Assembly: GCF_023573145.1 (NCBI RefSeq)
Contig: NZ_CP097635.1
Coordinates: 2,852,001-2,916,000, forward strand
Direction of reading: 5' to 3'
Length of the DNA: 64,000 nucleotides
Source of the DNA: Aquincola tertiaricarbonis
GTDB taxonomy: Bacteria; Pseudomonadota; Gammaproteobacteria; Burkholderiales; Burkholderiaceae_C
Shown one piece after another: positions 8,486 to 18,946 of the stretch. The position numbers and the translations under genes were made by a program. The notes under the pieces were generated by a model. It did no database searches and was not told where the DNA came from. It worked only from the letters and a program-made list of their open reading frames with translations. Within the stretch, counting starts at the first letter, position 1. Each line of letters opens with the position of its first letter.

Positions 8486-9196
8486 ATGAAACCCGTGTTG
8501 GTGCTGCAGAACATGAAGGGCGATGGCCCGGCCTACCTCGCGCAATGGCTGGCCGCGCAGGGCATTCCGATGGACCTGCGCTTTGCCGCCGCCGGCGAGG
8601 CACTGCCCGCCGACCTCAGCGGCCATGCCGCACTGGCGGTGCTGGGCGGCGAGATGAGCGCCAACGACCCGTTGCCCGCGCTGCGCGAGGCCGAGCGCCT
8701 GATCGGCCTGGGCTTCGAGACCGGCGTGCCGGTGATCGGCCACTGCCTGGGCGGCCAGTTGATGGCGAGAGTGCTGGGCGCGCGGGTGCTGCGGTCGCCG
8801 CTGCCCGAGATCGGCTGGCAACCGGTGCAGATGCTGCCTGGCGCTGAACGCGAAGCCTGGTTCGGCCCCGAGCCCCTGCAGCACTTCATGCACTGGCACA
8901 ACGAGGCCTTCGAGCTGCCCGCGGGTGCGGTGGCGCTGGGCACCAACGACGCCTGCCCGGTGCAGGCCTTCAGCCATGGGCCGCACCTGGGCATGCAGTT
9001 CCACATCGAAGTGGACGACGAGAAGCTGGCCCGGTGGTCGGCGTCGAAAGACCCCGCCTACCTGCGCGACCAGCAGGCCCACCCGGCCACGGTGCACACC
9101 GGCGATGCAATGCGCGCCGACACCGCGCGCTGGCTGCAGGCCCAGCAGCGCCTGGCCGACCGGGTGTACGCGCGCTGGTGGTCGGCACGGCGCTAG
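8486..9196 (+). CDS. class I glutamine amidotransferase-like protein
   Basis: This 236-residue protein has a GATase1 domain: nucleophile cysteine in VIGHCLGGQLMA and histidine-glutamate in GMQFHIEVD. It resembles stand-alone GMP-synthase-like amidotransferases (YfeJ type). The start is the ATG at 8486, 8 nt after a GGAG Shine-Dalgarno (8474-8477); a GTG at 8468 lies upstream of that site and is less likely. It follows the Lrp gene by 78 bp in the same direction. A role in gamma-glutamyl compound hydrolysis would fit the neighbouring Puu genes but is not shown by sequence. Confidence 0.75.
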   Translation: MKPVLVLQNMKGDGPAYLAQWLAAQGIPMDLRFAAAGEALPADLSGHAALAVLGGEMSANDPLPALREAERLIGLGFETGVPVIGHCLGGQLMARVLGARVLRSPLPEIGWQPVQMLPGAEREAWFGPEPLQHFMHWHNEAFELPAGAVALGTNDACPVQAFSHGPHLGMQFHIEVDDEKLARWSASKDPAYLRDQQAHPATVHTGDAMRADTARWLQAQQRLADRVYARWWSARR

Positions 9197-9252
9197 TTGC
9201 ACATCACGAAAATGTCATTTCACATCGTGCAAGATCCCGCTGCTGCGGCGCA
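9197..9252. promoter_or_regulatory. nested inverted repeats upstream of aceA
   Basis: TTGCAC (9197-9202) and GTGCAA (9227-9232) are complementary. CACGA (9205-9209) and TCGTG (9225-9229) are complementary inside them. At the centre AAATG-T-CATTT (9210-9220) is a perfect 11-bp inverted repeat. A second small hairpin, TGCTGC-GGC-GCAGCA, follows immediately downstream. The block is about 200 bp upstream of the isocitrate lyase start and could be a regulator-binding region. Nothing here identifies the protein that would bind. Confidence 0.35.
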
Positions 9253-9320
9253 GCAAGATTTCTCAAGATGGAAGACGTTCTTCCGCATTGCGAAAGGTAG
9301 ATCCTAAGTTATTGATTTTA

Positions 9321-9350
9321 TTGGATAAGATTTTCAGTCTTATATAAGAC
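9321..9350 (+). promoter_or_regulatory. aceA promoter with overlapping palindromic operator
   Basis: A -35-like TTGGAT (9321-9326) is separated by 16 bp from a -10-like TATAAG (9343-9348). The -10 lies inside the perfect 14-bp palindrome GTCTTATATAAGAC (9337-9350). The stretch is strikingly AT-rich for this genome and sits 80 bp before the aceA ATG. A dimeric repressor bound here would block RNA polymerase directly. The promoter reading is by eye; the binding protein is unknown from this window. Confidence 0.6.
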
Positions 9351-9429
9351 ATAAGTGTTCCCAAGCGGGGCCGGGCTGGTTACGCTGAAGCCATCTTCAG
9401 ACCCCCCGTTCAACGCCAAGGAGCACACG

Positions 9430-10728
<1,299 letters not shown>

Positions 10729-10772
10729 GCTTCATGGAGTTCTCCGCGCAGCGCCCATCGCTGCGCCAAATC

Positions 10773-10800
10773 GCCCGGGGCTCCGCCTCGGGCTTTTTTT
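10773..10800 (+). terminator. intrinsic terminator of aceA
   Basis: A GC-rich stem GCCCGGGG (10773-10780) pairs with CCTCGGGC (10786-10793), with one G-U wobble and a CTCCG loop, and is followed at once by seven T residues. It is 45 bp past the aceA stop codon. This is the best intrinsic terminator in the window. Confidence 0.85.
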
Positions 10801-10820
10801 CGCCTGTTTATGCTTGGCGG

Positions 10821-11783
10821 GTGAAGCCGACCGATCCCACCTCCTTGCTCACGCCGCAGATGGCCGCGCTGCTTGAGCGCATCCGCCGCGCCAACCGGCC
10901 ACCGTTCAGCAGCATGTCACCGGCCGATGCGCGCATCGCCTACACCGCGGCCGCCGAGGTGCTGGAGCCGCCGCGCGCGCCGCTGCCGCGGGTGCAAGAC
11001 CTGACCGTGCCCGGCGGCGACGGTGCGCCGCGGCCGGCGCGCCTCTATGCGCCCTCCACCGTTGAAGGGCTACCGGTGCTGCTGTACATCCACGGCGGCG
11101 GCTTCACCATCGGCAACCTGGAAACGCACGACAGCCTGTGCCGGCAGCTGGCCCTGCGCAGCGGTGGCGCGGTGCTGGCGCTGGACTACCGGCTGGCGCC
11201 GGAGCATCTTTTTCCTGCTGCGGTGGACGACAGCTGGGCGGCCCTGCGCTGGTTGGCCGGCCCGGGCGCCGATGCGCTGCGGCTGGATGGGCGGCGCATC
11301 GCGGTGGCGGGCGACAGCGCCGGCGGCACGCTGGCCGCCGTGACGGCGCTGCATGCGCGCGATATCGGCCTGCAGCTGGCGCTGCAGCTGCTGATCACGC
11401 CGGGCACCATCGCCCATGCCGACACCGAGTCGCACCGGCGCTTTGCCCATGGCTTTCTGCTGGAAGCGGCGGAGGTGGCCTGGTTCTTCGACCACTACAT
11501 TCCGCGCGAACAGCGCACCGACTGGCGCTTTGCGCCGCTGCTGGCCGATGAGCTGGAAGGCGTGGCCCCGGCCTTCGTGCTGCTGGCCGAGTGCGACCCG
11601 CTGGTGGACGAAGGCGTGGCCTATGCCGACCGGCTGCGGCTGGCCGGCGTGCCGGTGGAACTGGACATCGTGCGCGGCGTCACGCACGACTTCATCAAGA
11701 TGGGCCGCGCGCTGCGCGAGGCGGCCACCGCGCAGCAGGCCATGGCCGACGCGCTGCGACAAGCCTGGGAGGGGGTTGCATGA
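10821..11783 (+). CDS. alpha/beta hydrolase, hormone-sensitive-lipase type
   Basis: This 320-residue esterase belongs to the HSL (bacterial family IV) group. The oxyanion-hole motif is YIHGGGFTIG, the nucleophile serine lies in AVAGDSAGGTLAA, the acid in LAECDPLVDEG and the histidine in GVTHDFIKM. The chosen start is the GTG at 10821, 20 bp after the aceA terminator. An internal ATG at 10860 would still leave the whole catalytic domain. It overlaps the next gene by 4 bp (ATGA), so the two are coupled. The natural ester is unknown. Confidence 0.8.
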   Translation: MKPTDPTSLLTPQMAALLERIRRANRPPFSSMSPADARIAYTAAAEVLEPPRAPLPRVQDLTVPGGDGAPRPARLYAPSTVEGLPVLLYIHGGGFTIGNLETHDSLCRQLALRSGGAVLALDYRLAPEHLFPAAVDDSWAALRWLAGPGADALRLDGRRIAVAGDSAGGTLAAVTALHARDIGLQLALQLLITPGTIAHADTESHRRFAHGFLLEAAEVAWFFDHYIPREQRTDWRFAPLLADELEGVAPAFVLLAECDPLVDEGVAYADRLRLAGVPVELDIVRGVTHDFIKMGRALREAATAQQAMADALRQAWEGVA

Positions 11784-12637
11784 AACGAAGCGAATTCCGG
11801 TTCCGTGAGCGGCTGCGCGTGCGCTGGGCCGAGGTGGACATGCAGAACATCGTGTTCAACGGCCACTACCTGCTGTACTTCGACACCGCGGTGGCCGGCT
11901 ACTGGCGGGCGATGGCGCTGCCCACCCGCGAGACCATGCAGGCGCTGGGCGGCGACCTTTTCGTGCGCAAGTGCACCGTGGAGTACCTGGCCTCGGCGCA
12001 GATGGACGACGTGCTGGAGGTGGGCGTGCGCTGCGCGCGCATCGGCACCAGCTCGATGAGCATGGCCTGTGCGGTGTTCCGCGGCGAGCAATGCCTGGTG
12101 CACGGCGAGCTGCTGTACGTGTATGCCGACACGGCCACCCAGACGAGCCGCCCGGTGCCCGATGCGCTGCGGGCGGTGCTGCTGGGTTTCGAGGCCGGCG
12201 AGCCGATGCTGGACCTGCGCGTGGGCCGCTGGGCCGAGCTGGGTGAGGCCGCCCAGCGCATCCGCCAGCGGGTGTTCGTCGAGGAGCAGCGCATTCCGGC
12301 CGAGCTGGAACATGACCCGGCCGATGCCGATTGCATCCATGCGCTGGCGGTCAACCGCATGGGCCTGCCGCTGGCCACCGGCCGGCTGCAGCAACTGGGC
12401 GGCGGCGTCGCCAAGATCGGCCGCATGGCGGTGTTGCCCACGGTGCGGGCCAGCGGCCTGGGCCGGCAGGTGCTGGAGGCGCTGGCGGCCGAGGCGCGCA
12501 GCCGTGGCGACCATGAACTGGTGCTGCATGCCCAGCTCAGCGCGGCCGACTTCTACACCCACGCCGGCTTCGCCACCCGTGGCGAGGTGTTCGAGGAAGC
12601 GGGCATCCCGCACGTGGAGATGGCGCGGGCGCCTTGA
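11780..12637 (+). CDS. fusion of YbgC-type acyl-CoA thioesterase and ElaA-like GNAT acetyltransferase
   Basis: This is a 285-residue two-domain protein. Residues about 1-145 are a hot-dog 4HBT thioesterase, with the active-site region AEVDMQNIVFNGHYLLYF and a VEYLASAQMDDVLEV strand. Residues about 148-285 are a GNAT domain of the ElaA type, with VFVEEQRIPAELEHDP, the acetyl-CoA loop MAVLPTVRASGLGRQVLEAL and FYTHAGFATRG. Both halves look intact, so this is a genuine fusion. It is coupled to the upstream esterase (ATGA overlap). One domain could release an acyl-CoA group and the other transfer one, but the linkage is unproven. Confidence 0.8.
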   Translation: MKRSEFRFRERLRVRWAEVDMQNIVFNGHYLLYFDTAVAGYWRAMALPTRETMQALGGDLFVRKCTVEYLASAQMDDVLEVGVRCARIGTSSMSMACAVFRGEQCLVHGELLYVYADTATQTSRPVPDALRAVLLGFEAGEPMLDLRVGRWAELGEAAQRIRQRVFVEEQRIPAELEHDPADADCIHALAVNRMGLPLATGRLQQLGGGVAKIGRMAVLPTVRASGLGRQVLEALAAEARSRGDHELVLHAQLSAADFYTHAGFATRGEVFEEAGIPHVEMARAP

Positions 12638-12691
12638 GCCGGCCTCAAAGCCCAGCGGGGGTCGCGAGCGGCAGCGAGCTTGGGGCCGACA

Positions 12692-13561
12692 TCAAACGGG
12701 CCACTCCTGCTCGGTCATCGAAGCCTGTTCCACCGACCAGGCGGTGACCGCACCGGGGTGGGGCGGCCAGTCCGGCAGTACCGCGCGACGCACCGCCTCG
12801 GTGCTGCCGTCAGCGCGGAAGCTGCGCTCCTGCACATGGGTGACGTGCCCCGCATCGGTGCGTTCCACGATGACGACGGTGGAGCAGCGCGTGCCGTAGC
12901 CCCGGTCGGGCATGTGCACGAAGGCGGCCGACAGCTCGCGTTCCCGCTCGATCGGCACGCCGGTGCGCGGCAGGTCGGCATCGGGCCAGGTGCGGCGGTC
13001 GGCCAGGGCGGTGAACAGCCGGTCGGCCAAGCCTTGCACGCTGCGCGCGGCGCCCACCGCCGAGCGCAGGTTCTGCTTGAGCGCCTGTACCTTGGGCCAG
13101 GGCGTGTCCAACTGGGCGTTCGACAGGCCGTACAAGCGGCCGGTGTCCAGCCGGCGCGGAGCCGCGTCTTCCCCGCACCAGAAGTGCAGCGCCTGCACGA
13201 AGTCGATCGCGATCAGGTTGAAGGGGTTGTAGCCCGCCAGGCCCACCTGCACCCAGAAGCGGTCGGGCGGCTGGTCGCCGCGCAGCCACTGCGCAACGAT
13301 CTCCCCGCGTGAAGGCGCCCCGGCATCAAAGTCGCCGGGCCGCCGCACGTTGGTGACCAGGGCCAGCCGGCCCTCGGCGCTCAGTGCGCACCAGCTGCCG
13401 CCGGCCTGCAGGTCGCGGCCACCCAGCACCGCCGGACCGCCACCGTCGGGCAGCCACCAACCCAGGCGCGCCGCGGGCCGCTGGTGGTATTCATCCCGGT
13501 TGGCGGCCAGCACGAACACATGGCGGGGATGCTGGCCGATGGACAGCGCCGCTAGGCACAT
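12692..13561 (-). CDS. NRDE family protein (TANGO2-like)
   Basis: This 289-residue protein begins MCLAALSIGQHPRH and carries the family signature ANRDEY at residues about 20-25, followed by GGRDLQAGGSWCAL. NRDE/TANGO2 proteins are widespread and have been linked to haem handling in eukaryotes; the bacterial role is not settled. The start is the ATG at 13561, giving Cys2, which is conserved in the family. It overlaps the 3' end of the DUF4936 gene by 10 bp, so the two are co-transcribed. Confidence 0.85.
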   Translation of the reverse strand: MCLAALSIGQHPRHVFVLAANRDEYHQRPAARLGWWLPDGGGPAVLGGRDLQAGGSWCALSAEGRLALVTNVRRPGDFDAGAPSRGEIVAQWLRGDQPPDRFWVQVGLAGYNPFNLIAIDFVQALHFWCGEDAAPRRLDTGRLYGLSNAQLDTPWPKVQALKQNLRSAVGAARSVQGLADRLFTALADRRTWPDADLPRTGVPIERERELSAAFVHMPDRGYGTRCSTVVIVERTDAGHVTHVQERSFRADGSTEAVRRAVLPDWPPHPGAVTAWSVEQASMTEQEWPV

Positions 13562-13914
13562 GGCGCAAACACCTCGACATGGCGCACGCCATCGACCCAG
13601 GGCGCGGTGCAGGCGGCCAGCGCGGCTTCCAGCGCCGCGGCGTCGGGCGGCGGTGTGCCCGTGCCGGCAGGTACCCACGCGTAGGTTTCCATCAGCGTGG
13701 TGCGCGCCGGCCTGGCGGCATCGGGTGAGGGTGGGGTGTTGTCGGCCGGCGGCGCCTGCTTCACCAGCAATTGCGCCTTGAGGCCCGGGTGGCGGGCCAT
13801 CCACTGCTGTTGCAGAGCCTGCACGGCCTGGATGCAGGCCGAGGCATCGGCCGGTGCCACGCGGTAGTAGACATAGGCCCGGTGGCCGAGAGAGAAGGAC
13901 GGGAACGGGAGCAC
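13552..13914 (-). CDS. DUF4936 family protein
   Basis: This roughly 120-residue protein has a core of RAYVYYRVAPADASAC, then QALQQQWMARHPGLKAQLL, then TLMETYAWV. The pattern fits the small DUF4936 family found beside ygfZ in betaproteobacteria. It looks like a single ferredoxin-like alpha/beta domain with no membrane segment. The start is uncertain; the GTG at 13914 gives VLPFPSFSLGHRAYVYY. The gene sits between ygfZ and the NRDE gene in one directional run. Function unknown. Confidence 0.7.
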   Translation of the reverse strand: MLPFPSFSLGHRAYVYYRVAPADASACIQAVQALQQQWMARHPGLKAQLLVKQAPPADNTPPSPDAARPARTTLMETYAWVPAGTGTPPPDAAALEAALAACTAPWVDGVRHVEVFAPCA

Positions 13915-13994
13915 GGCGGCACTGTAACGGAGGCGCCCGCTGCCAGCGGGCACGGGCTGTCCTCTGCCCCTGCCTGCGGGGGGTGCGCTGAGCT

Positions 13995-14924
13995 TTACTC
14001 CGCCGCGCTGGGCAAGGGGTAAGGCAGGTCCAGCAGCCGCAGGGCCGGGCCGTCGGCAGCGCCCAGGTGCAGCCGCGCTTCGTCCAGCGCCGCCAGCTTC
14101 ACTTCCACCAGGGCCGTGGCCGGTTGGCCGGCCGAGGCATTGATCACCATGCCGGCCGGCTGGCCCGGGTCCTGCGCGTCGAACACGTCCTGGCCCGGCG
14201 CGGCGGGGGCATCCAGCTCGAACAGCGCGGCGCGCCGCTTGGTGGTGCCGCGGTACTGGCTGCGCGCCACCACTTCCTGGCCGGGGTAGCAGCCCTTCTG
14301 GAAGTTGACGCCGCCGACCAGCTCCAGGTTGATCATCTGCGGCACGAACTTTTCCACCGTGGCCGCCACGATGCGCGGCACGCCGCTGCGTACTTCCAGC
14401 GCGTCCCAGGCCGCCGCGTCCAGCGGGGGCAGGGCGGGCAGGGCATCCGGCGCGCCGATCCACAGCGCCCGCGCGCAGCCGGCCACCGCCGGCAGCACCG
14501 CCAGCTGGCCCTGCGGCTGCGCCAGCACGGTGCCCGGCGCGGCGCTGGCGGCTTCCAGGCTGGCCAGGGCCGCAGAACCCGCCACGCCCAGCACGGCCAG
14601 CTCAGCGCTGGCGTCGGTGAGCTTGCACTTGGCCCGCAGCACGTACATCGACAGGCGCTTGAGCGTGGGCGCCAGCAGGTCGGCGCTGCACAGCAGCAGC
14701 AGATCGTCAGCGGTGCCGCGCAGCACCACGAAGCTGGCCAGCAACCGGCCCTTGGGCGAGCAGTAGCCGGCCAGGCGCCACTGGCCCGCCGGCAGGTTCT
14801 GGATGTCTTGCGTGAGCTGGCCGTGCAGGAAGCTGGCCGCTTCCGCACCGGTCGCGCGGATCACGCCCCAGTGCGCCAGCCGCGCGGCGCCCTGCGCTTC
14901 AGAGGAGGGGGAGGAGGTGTCCAT
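13995..14924 (-). CDS. ygfZ: YgfZ/GcvT-like folate-binding Fe-S cluster repair protein
   Basis: This 309-residue protein has the invariant YgfZ motif KGCYPGQEVVAR (here FQKGCYPGQE) at about two thirds of its length. The N-terminal part FLHGQLTQDIQNLPAG is typical of the family. YgfZ uses tetrahydrofolate and helps maintain Fe-S enzymes such as MiaB. The start is the ATG at 14924. The gene is divergent from mltG with only 53 bp between the starts, so their promoters must lie close together or overlap. Confidence 0.92.
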   Translation of the reverse strand: MDTSSPSSEAQGAARLAHWGVIRATGAEAASFLHGQLTQDIQNLPAGQWRLAGYCSPKGRLLASFVVLRGTADDLLLLCSADLLAPTLKRLSMYVLRAKCKLTDASAELAVLGVAGSAALASLEAASAAPGTVLAQPQGQLAVLPAVAGCARALWIGAPDALPALPPLDAAAWDALEVRSGVPRIVAATVEKFVPQMINLELVGGVNFQKGCYPGQEVVARSQYRGTTKRRAALFELDAPAAPGQDVFDAQDPGQPAGMVINASAGQPATALVEVKLAALDEARLHLGAADGPALRLLDLPYPLPSAAE

Positions 14925-14977
14925 CGGCCCATTATCATCAGCCGCTGGATGACGACAGGCTGGGCTGGACTTACCGG

Positions 14978-15991
14978 ATGAAGGCGCTTCGGCGGATGGT
15001 GGCAAGGGCGCTGCTGGTGATGATCGCCGCTGTGCTGATGGTGGTGGGGCTGGTGGCCTGGTGGCTGAACCGGCCGCTGCCGTTGGCGCAAGCGCATGTG
15101 GAGCTGTCGATCGAGCCCGGCACCTCGCCGCGCGACGTCGCCCAGGCCTGGGTGCAGGCCGGCGTGCAGGCCGACCCCCGGCTGCTGTACGAATGGTTCC
15201 GCTGGTCGGGCGATGCACGCCGCATCCGCGCCGGCAGCTACGAGATCGACGCCGACACCACACCGCGCCGGCTGCTGGCCAAGATGGTGCAGGGCGACGA
15301 GCTGCTGGAGATCGTGCGCCTGATCGACGGCTGGACGCTGCGCCAGTTCCGCGAGGCGCTGGCAGCCGCGCCCTCGCTCAAGCCTGTGACCCGCGGCATG
15401 AGCGATGCCGAGCTGATGGCTGCGCTGGGCGCGCCCGGCGTGCCGGCCGAGGGCCGCTTCTTCCCCGACACCTATGCCTATAGCCGCGGCGTCAGCGACC
15501 TCACGGTGCTCAAGCGCGCGCATGCGGCGATGGAGCGCAGGCTGGCCGAGGTGTGGGCCCAGCGCGCGCCCGACCTGCCGCTGAAGACACCCGAGCAGGC
15601 GCTGATCCTGGCTTCCATCGTCGAGAAGGAAACCGGCACTGCCGCCGACCGGCCGCTGGTGGCCGGCGTGTTCACCAACCGGCTGCGCATCGGCATGCCG
15701 CTGCAGACCGACCCGACCGTGATCTACGGCCTGGGCACGGCCTTCGACGGCAACCTGCGCAAGCGTGACCTGCAGGCCGACACGCCCTACAACACCTACC
15801 TGCGCAGCGGCCTGCCGCCCACGCCCATCGCGATGCCGGGCCTGGCCTCGCTGCGCGCGGCGGTGCAGCCGGCCCGCACGCCGGCGCTGTACTTCGTGGC
15901 GCGGGGCGATGGCAGCAGCGCCTTCAGCGACAACCTGGCCGACCATAATCGCGCCGTCAACCAGTACCAGCGCCAGCGCAGCAGCAAGTGA
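14978..15991 (+). CDS. mltG: endolytic murein transglycosylase
   Basis: This 337-residue inner-membrane protein has one N-terminal transmembrane helix (residues about 10-30, [18 protein letters not shown]) and a periplasmic YceG/MltG domain. The catalytic glutamate lies in [12 protein letters not shown], and the later signature [19 protein letters not shown] is present. MltG cuts nascent glycan strands and sets their length. The ATG at 14978 is the first of a polycistronic run; the stop overlaps the tmk GTG start (GTGA), so the two are translationally coupled. Confidence 0.95.
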   Translation: MKALRRMVARALLVMIAAVLMVVGLVAWWLNRPLPLAQAHVELSIEPGTSPRDVAQAWVQAGVQADPRLLYEWFRWSGDARRIRAGSYEIDADTTPRRLLAKMVQGDELLEIVRLIDGWTLRQFREALAAAPSLKPVTRGMSDAELMAALGAPGVPAEGRFFPDTYAYSRGVSDLTVLKRAHAAMERRLAEVWAQRAPDLPLKTPEQALILASIVEKETGTAADRPLVAGVFTNRLRIGMPLQTDPTVIYGLGTAFDGNLRKRDLQADTPYNTYLRSGLPPTPIAMPGLASLRAAVQPARTPALYFVARGDGSSAFSDNLADHNRAVNQYQRQRSSK

Positions 15992-16638
15992 GCCTTCCAT
16001 CCTCAGTCCCTGCCGCACCCGCTGCCGCGCCGGGTCGCTTCATCAGCTTCGAGGGCATCGACGGCGCCGGGAAGTCCTCGCACATCGCCGCCGCAGCGGA
16101 CTGGTTGCGCGCCCGTGGCCATGAGGTGGTGCTGACGCGCGAGCCCGGCGGCACGCCGCTGGCCGAGCAGCTGCGCAGCCTGGTACTGGAAGCGCCGATG
16201 GACCCGCTGACCGAAACCCTGCTGGTGTTTGCTGCCCGCCGCGACCACCTGCAGACGCTGATCGAGCCGGCGCTGGCCCGCGGCGCCTGGGTGCTGAGCG
16301 ACCGCTTCACCGACGCCACCTTCGCCTACCAGGGCGGCGGCCGCGGTTTCGATCTGGCGGTGCTGGCCCAGCTGGAAACCTGGGTGCAGCACGGCCGCCA
16401 GCCCGATTTGACCGTGTGGTTCGACCTGCCGCCCGCCACCGCCGCCGAGCGCCGCGCCGCGGTGCGTGCGCCCGACCGCTTCGAGGCGCAGGACCTGGCC
16501 TTCTTCGAGCGGGTGCGTGCCGGTTATGCCGCGCGGGCGCAGGCGGCGCCGCAGCGTTTTGCCTGCATCGACAGCAGCCAGCCGCGCGAAGCCGTGTGGC
16601 AGGACATCCTGCGCGTTCTGGAGCAGCGCGCATGGTGA
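15988..16638 (+). CDS. tmk: thymidylate kinase
   Basis: This 216-residue kinase has a P-loop at [12 protein letters not shown], the DR(Y/F) motif in [19 protein letters not shown] and the [14 protein letters not shown] signature. It phosphorylates dTMP to dTDP. It starts with GTG at 15988, overlapping the mltG stop by 4 bp; the N-terminal 15 residues are Ala/Pro-rich. Its 3' end overlaps holB by 7 bp. The mltG-tmk-holB-pilZ-tatD order is a conserved proteobacterial arrangement. Confidence 0.96.
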   Translation: MSLPSSVPAAPAAAPGRFISFEGIDGAGKSSHIAAAADWLRARGHEVVLTREPGGTPLAEQLRSLVLEAPMDPLTETLLVFAARRDHLQTLIEPALARGAWVLSDRFTDATFAYQGGGRGFDLAVLAQLETWVQHGRQPDLTVWFDLPPATAAERRAAVRAPDRFEAQDLAFFERVRAGYAARAQAAPQRFACIDSSQPREAVWQDILRVLEQRAW

Positions 16639-17687
16639 TCGGCCCCGACGGCGCATTGGGCTTGCCCTGGCTGCGGCCGGTGCTGGATCAGGCCCTGGCC
16701 AGCGTGCGCGGCCATGCCACGCTGGTGCATGGGCCCGGCGGCGTCGGCCAGTTCGAGCTGGCCATCGCGCTGGCCCAGGCCTGGCTGTGCGAATCGGCCG
16801 AGCCCGGCCCGCGCCCCTGCGGCCGCTGCGCCGCCTGCCACCTGATGCAGGCGCGCATGCACCCCGACTTCCACCTGCTGATCCCCGATGCGCTGCGCGA
16901 GCCGCTGGGCTGGCAGATGGAAGGCGAAGGCGCCCGCGACAGCGACGCCAAGAAGGCCAAGCCCAGCCGCGAGATCAAGGTGGAGGCGGTGCGCGCCGCC
17001 ATCGACTGGAGCCAGCAGACCTCGTCGCGCGGTCGCGGCAAGGTGGTGGTGATCCACCCCGCGCAGGCGATGAACCTGGTGGCCGCCAACGCCTTGCTCA
17101 AGACGCTGGAAGAGCCACCCGGCAACCTGAAGCTGCTGCTGTGTTCCAGCGACCCCGAGGCGCTGCTGCCCACGCTGCGCAGCCGCTGCCAGCGCCTGCT
17201 GCTGCCGCGGCCCGAGCGCGCGATGGCGCTGCAATGGCTGGCCGGGCAGGGCGTGCAGGACCCCGAGGTGCTGTACACCGCCGCCGGCGAGCAGCCGGTG
17301 GAGGCGCTGGCCATGCTGCAGGCCGGCATCGATGCCGCGCAGTGGCGCCGGCTGCCGCAGGCGCTGCGGGCGGGCCAGGCGGCGGCGCTGACGGCCTGGC
17401 CGCTGCCGCGCGCCATCGACGCGCTGCAAAAGCTCTGCCACGACCTGACCGTGGTGGCCGTGGGCGGCGCGCCGCGCTACTTCGAGCCCGCGCAGCTGCC
17501 GCCGGGCGCGCTGCTGCCGGCGCTCAACGCCTGGCAGGCCACCCTGCGCCGCGCCGCGCGGCATGACGAGCACCCGTGGAACGCCTCGCTGCTCATCGAA
17601 TCGCTGGTGCTGGAAGGCCGTGGCGTTTGGCCCGCCGCCAGCCCGGCCCCACGCGCAGGTGGCCGGGGGCGCGTCGGTACACTCTGA
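16632..17687 (+). CDS. holB: DNA polymerase III subunit delta prime
   Basis: This 351-residue clamp-loader subunit has an AAA+-like N-terminal half ([19 protein letters not shown]). The P-loop lysine position reads Q, consistent with delta prime not needing ATP binding. A zinc-binding [11 protein letters not shown] follows, then the SRC-type motif [13 protein letters not shown]. It works with HolA and DnaX to load the beta clamp. The start ATG at 16632 overlaps tmk. Confidence 0.93.
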   Translation: MVIGPDGALGLPWLRPVLDQALASVRGHATLVHGPGGVGQFELAIALAQAWLCESAEPGPRPCGRCAACHLMQARMHPDFHLLIPDALREPLGWQMEGEGARDSDAKKAKPSREIKVEAVRAAIDWSQQTSSRGRGKVVVIHPAQAMNLVAANALLKTLEEPPGNLKLLLCSSDPEALLPTLRSRCQRLLLPRPERAMALQWLAGQGVQDPEVLYTAAGEQPVEALAMLQAGIDAAQWRRLPQALRAGQAAALTAWPLPRAIDALQKLCHDLTVVAVGGAPRYFEPAQLPPGALLPALNAWQATLRRAARHDEHPWNASLLIESLVLEGRGVWPAASPAPRAGGRGRVGTL

Positions 17688-17692
17688 GCACG

Positions 17693-18154
17693 ATGAACGA
17701 ACCCGCTGCACGCCCAGGCGCTGCGCCTGGCGCCCCTGCCACACCGGCCACCGCGCCGATGACGCTGGGCACCTCGCCCACGCCCTTGGCCAGCGGTGCG
17801 GCGCCCGCCGCCAGCGGCCGGCCTAGCGTGATCCAGCTGGTGTTCCGCGACAAGGCCTCGCTGTATGCCGCCTACGTGCCGCTGTTCTCCGACGGTGGGC
17901 TGTTCGTGCCCACCACGCGCGACTACAAGCTGGGCGACGAGATCTACCTGCTGCTGTCGCTGCCCGACGACCCGCAGCGCTACCCGGTGGCCGGCAAAGT
18001 GGGTTGGATCACGCCGGCCAATGCCTCGGGCGGCCGCACCCAGGGCGTGGGCGTGCGCTTTCCCACCGACGAAAAAACCCGCGTGATGAAGCTGAAGATC
18101 GAGGAAATCCTCGGCACCTCGGTGCAATCGGCCAAGCCCACGCAAACCATCTGA
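17693..18154 (+). CDS. pilZ: type IV pilus assembly protein PilZ
   Basis: This 153-residue protein has an Ala/Pro/Thr-rich N-terminal tail (residues 1-42) and a PilZ-fold domain (about 43-140), with the segments YAAYVPLFSDGGLFVPTTR and GVGVRFP. Like canonical PilZ it lacks an obvious RxxxR c-di-GMP-binding motif before the barrel. It is required for type IV pilus biogenesis through PilB/FimX partners in other species. It lies 5 bp after holB and 3 bp before tatD. Confidence 0.88.
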   Translation: MNEPAARPGAAPGAPATPATAPMTLGTSPTPLASGAAPAASGRPSVIQLVFRDKASLYAAYVPLFSDGGLFVPTTRDYKLGDEIYLLLSLPDDPQRYPVAGKVGWITPANASGGRTQGVGVRFPTDEKTRVMKLKIEEILGTSVQSAKPTQTI

Positions 18155-18157
18155 CCC

Positions 18158-18946
18158 GTGTACGTCGATTCGCATTGCCATCTCAGCATGGCCGACTTCG
18201 CCCCGCGCATGCCCGACATCCGCGCCGCCATGGCGCAGGCCCAGGTCGACCGCGCGCTGGTCATCTGCACCACGCTGGAAGAGTTCGACGCGGTGCATGC
18301 GCTGGCGCTGCAGTACGACAACTTCTGGGCCAGCGCCGGCGTGCACCCCGACACCGAAGGCCTGCGCGAGCCCAGCTACGAAGACCTGCTGGACCTGGGC
18401 AGCCGCCCGCGCGTGGTGGCCATCGGTGAAACGGGCCTGGACTACTACCGCCTGAACGGCCGCAGCATCGAAGACATGGCCTGGCAGCGCGAACGCTTTC
18501 GCACCCACATCCGCGCGGCGCGCGCGCTGGGCAAGCCGCTGGTGATCCACACCCGCAGCGCGAGCGACGACACCCTGGCCATCCTGAAGGAGGAGGGCGC
18601 CGGCCCGGGCGAGGCCCCGCGCGGCGTGTTCCACTGCTTCACCGAGACGGCCGAGGTGGCGCGCGCGGCGCTGGACCTGGGTTTTTACATCTCGTTCTCG
18701 GGCATCCTCACCTTCCGCAATGCGCAGGACCTGCGCGAGGTGGCGCGCTGGGTTCCGATGGACCGGCTGCTGATCGAGACCGACAGCCCCTACCTGGCGC
18801 CGGTGCCCTTCCGCGGCAAGGTGAACCAGCCGGCCTACGTGCCCCATGTGGCCGCCCAGCTGGCCGAACTCAAGGGCTGCAGCGCCGAGGAGATCGGCCG
18901 CGTGACCAGTGACAACTTCGAGCGGCTGTTCGGCGTGGCCGCATGA
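18158..18946 (+). CDS. tatD: TatD family metal-dependent DNase
   Basis: This 262-residue TIM-barrel amidohydrolase has metal ligands in YVDSHCHL (N-terminus), IGETGLDYY, LVIHTRSA, HCFTE and LIETDSPYLAP. TatD/YcfH proteins are 3'-5' exonucleases implicated in DNA repair and turnover. It starts with GTG at 18158, three bases after the pilZ stop, and ends in an ATGA overlap with the ankyrin gene. Confidence 0.93.
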   Translation: MYVDSHCHLSMADFAPRMPDIRAAMAQAQVDRALVICTTLEEFDAVHALALQYDNFWASAGVHPDTEGLREPSYEDLLDLGSRPRVVAIGETGLDYYRLNGRSIEDMAWQRERFRTHIRAARALGKPLVIHTRSASDDTLAILKEEGAGPGEAPRGVFHCFTETAEVARAALDLGFYISFSGILTFRNAQDLREVARWVPMDRLLIETDSPYLAPVPFRGKVNQPAYVPHVAAQLAELKGCSAEEIGRVTSDNFERLFGVAA

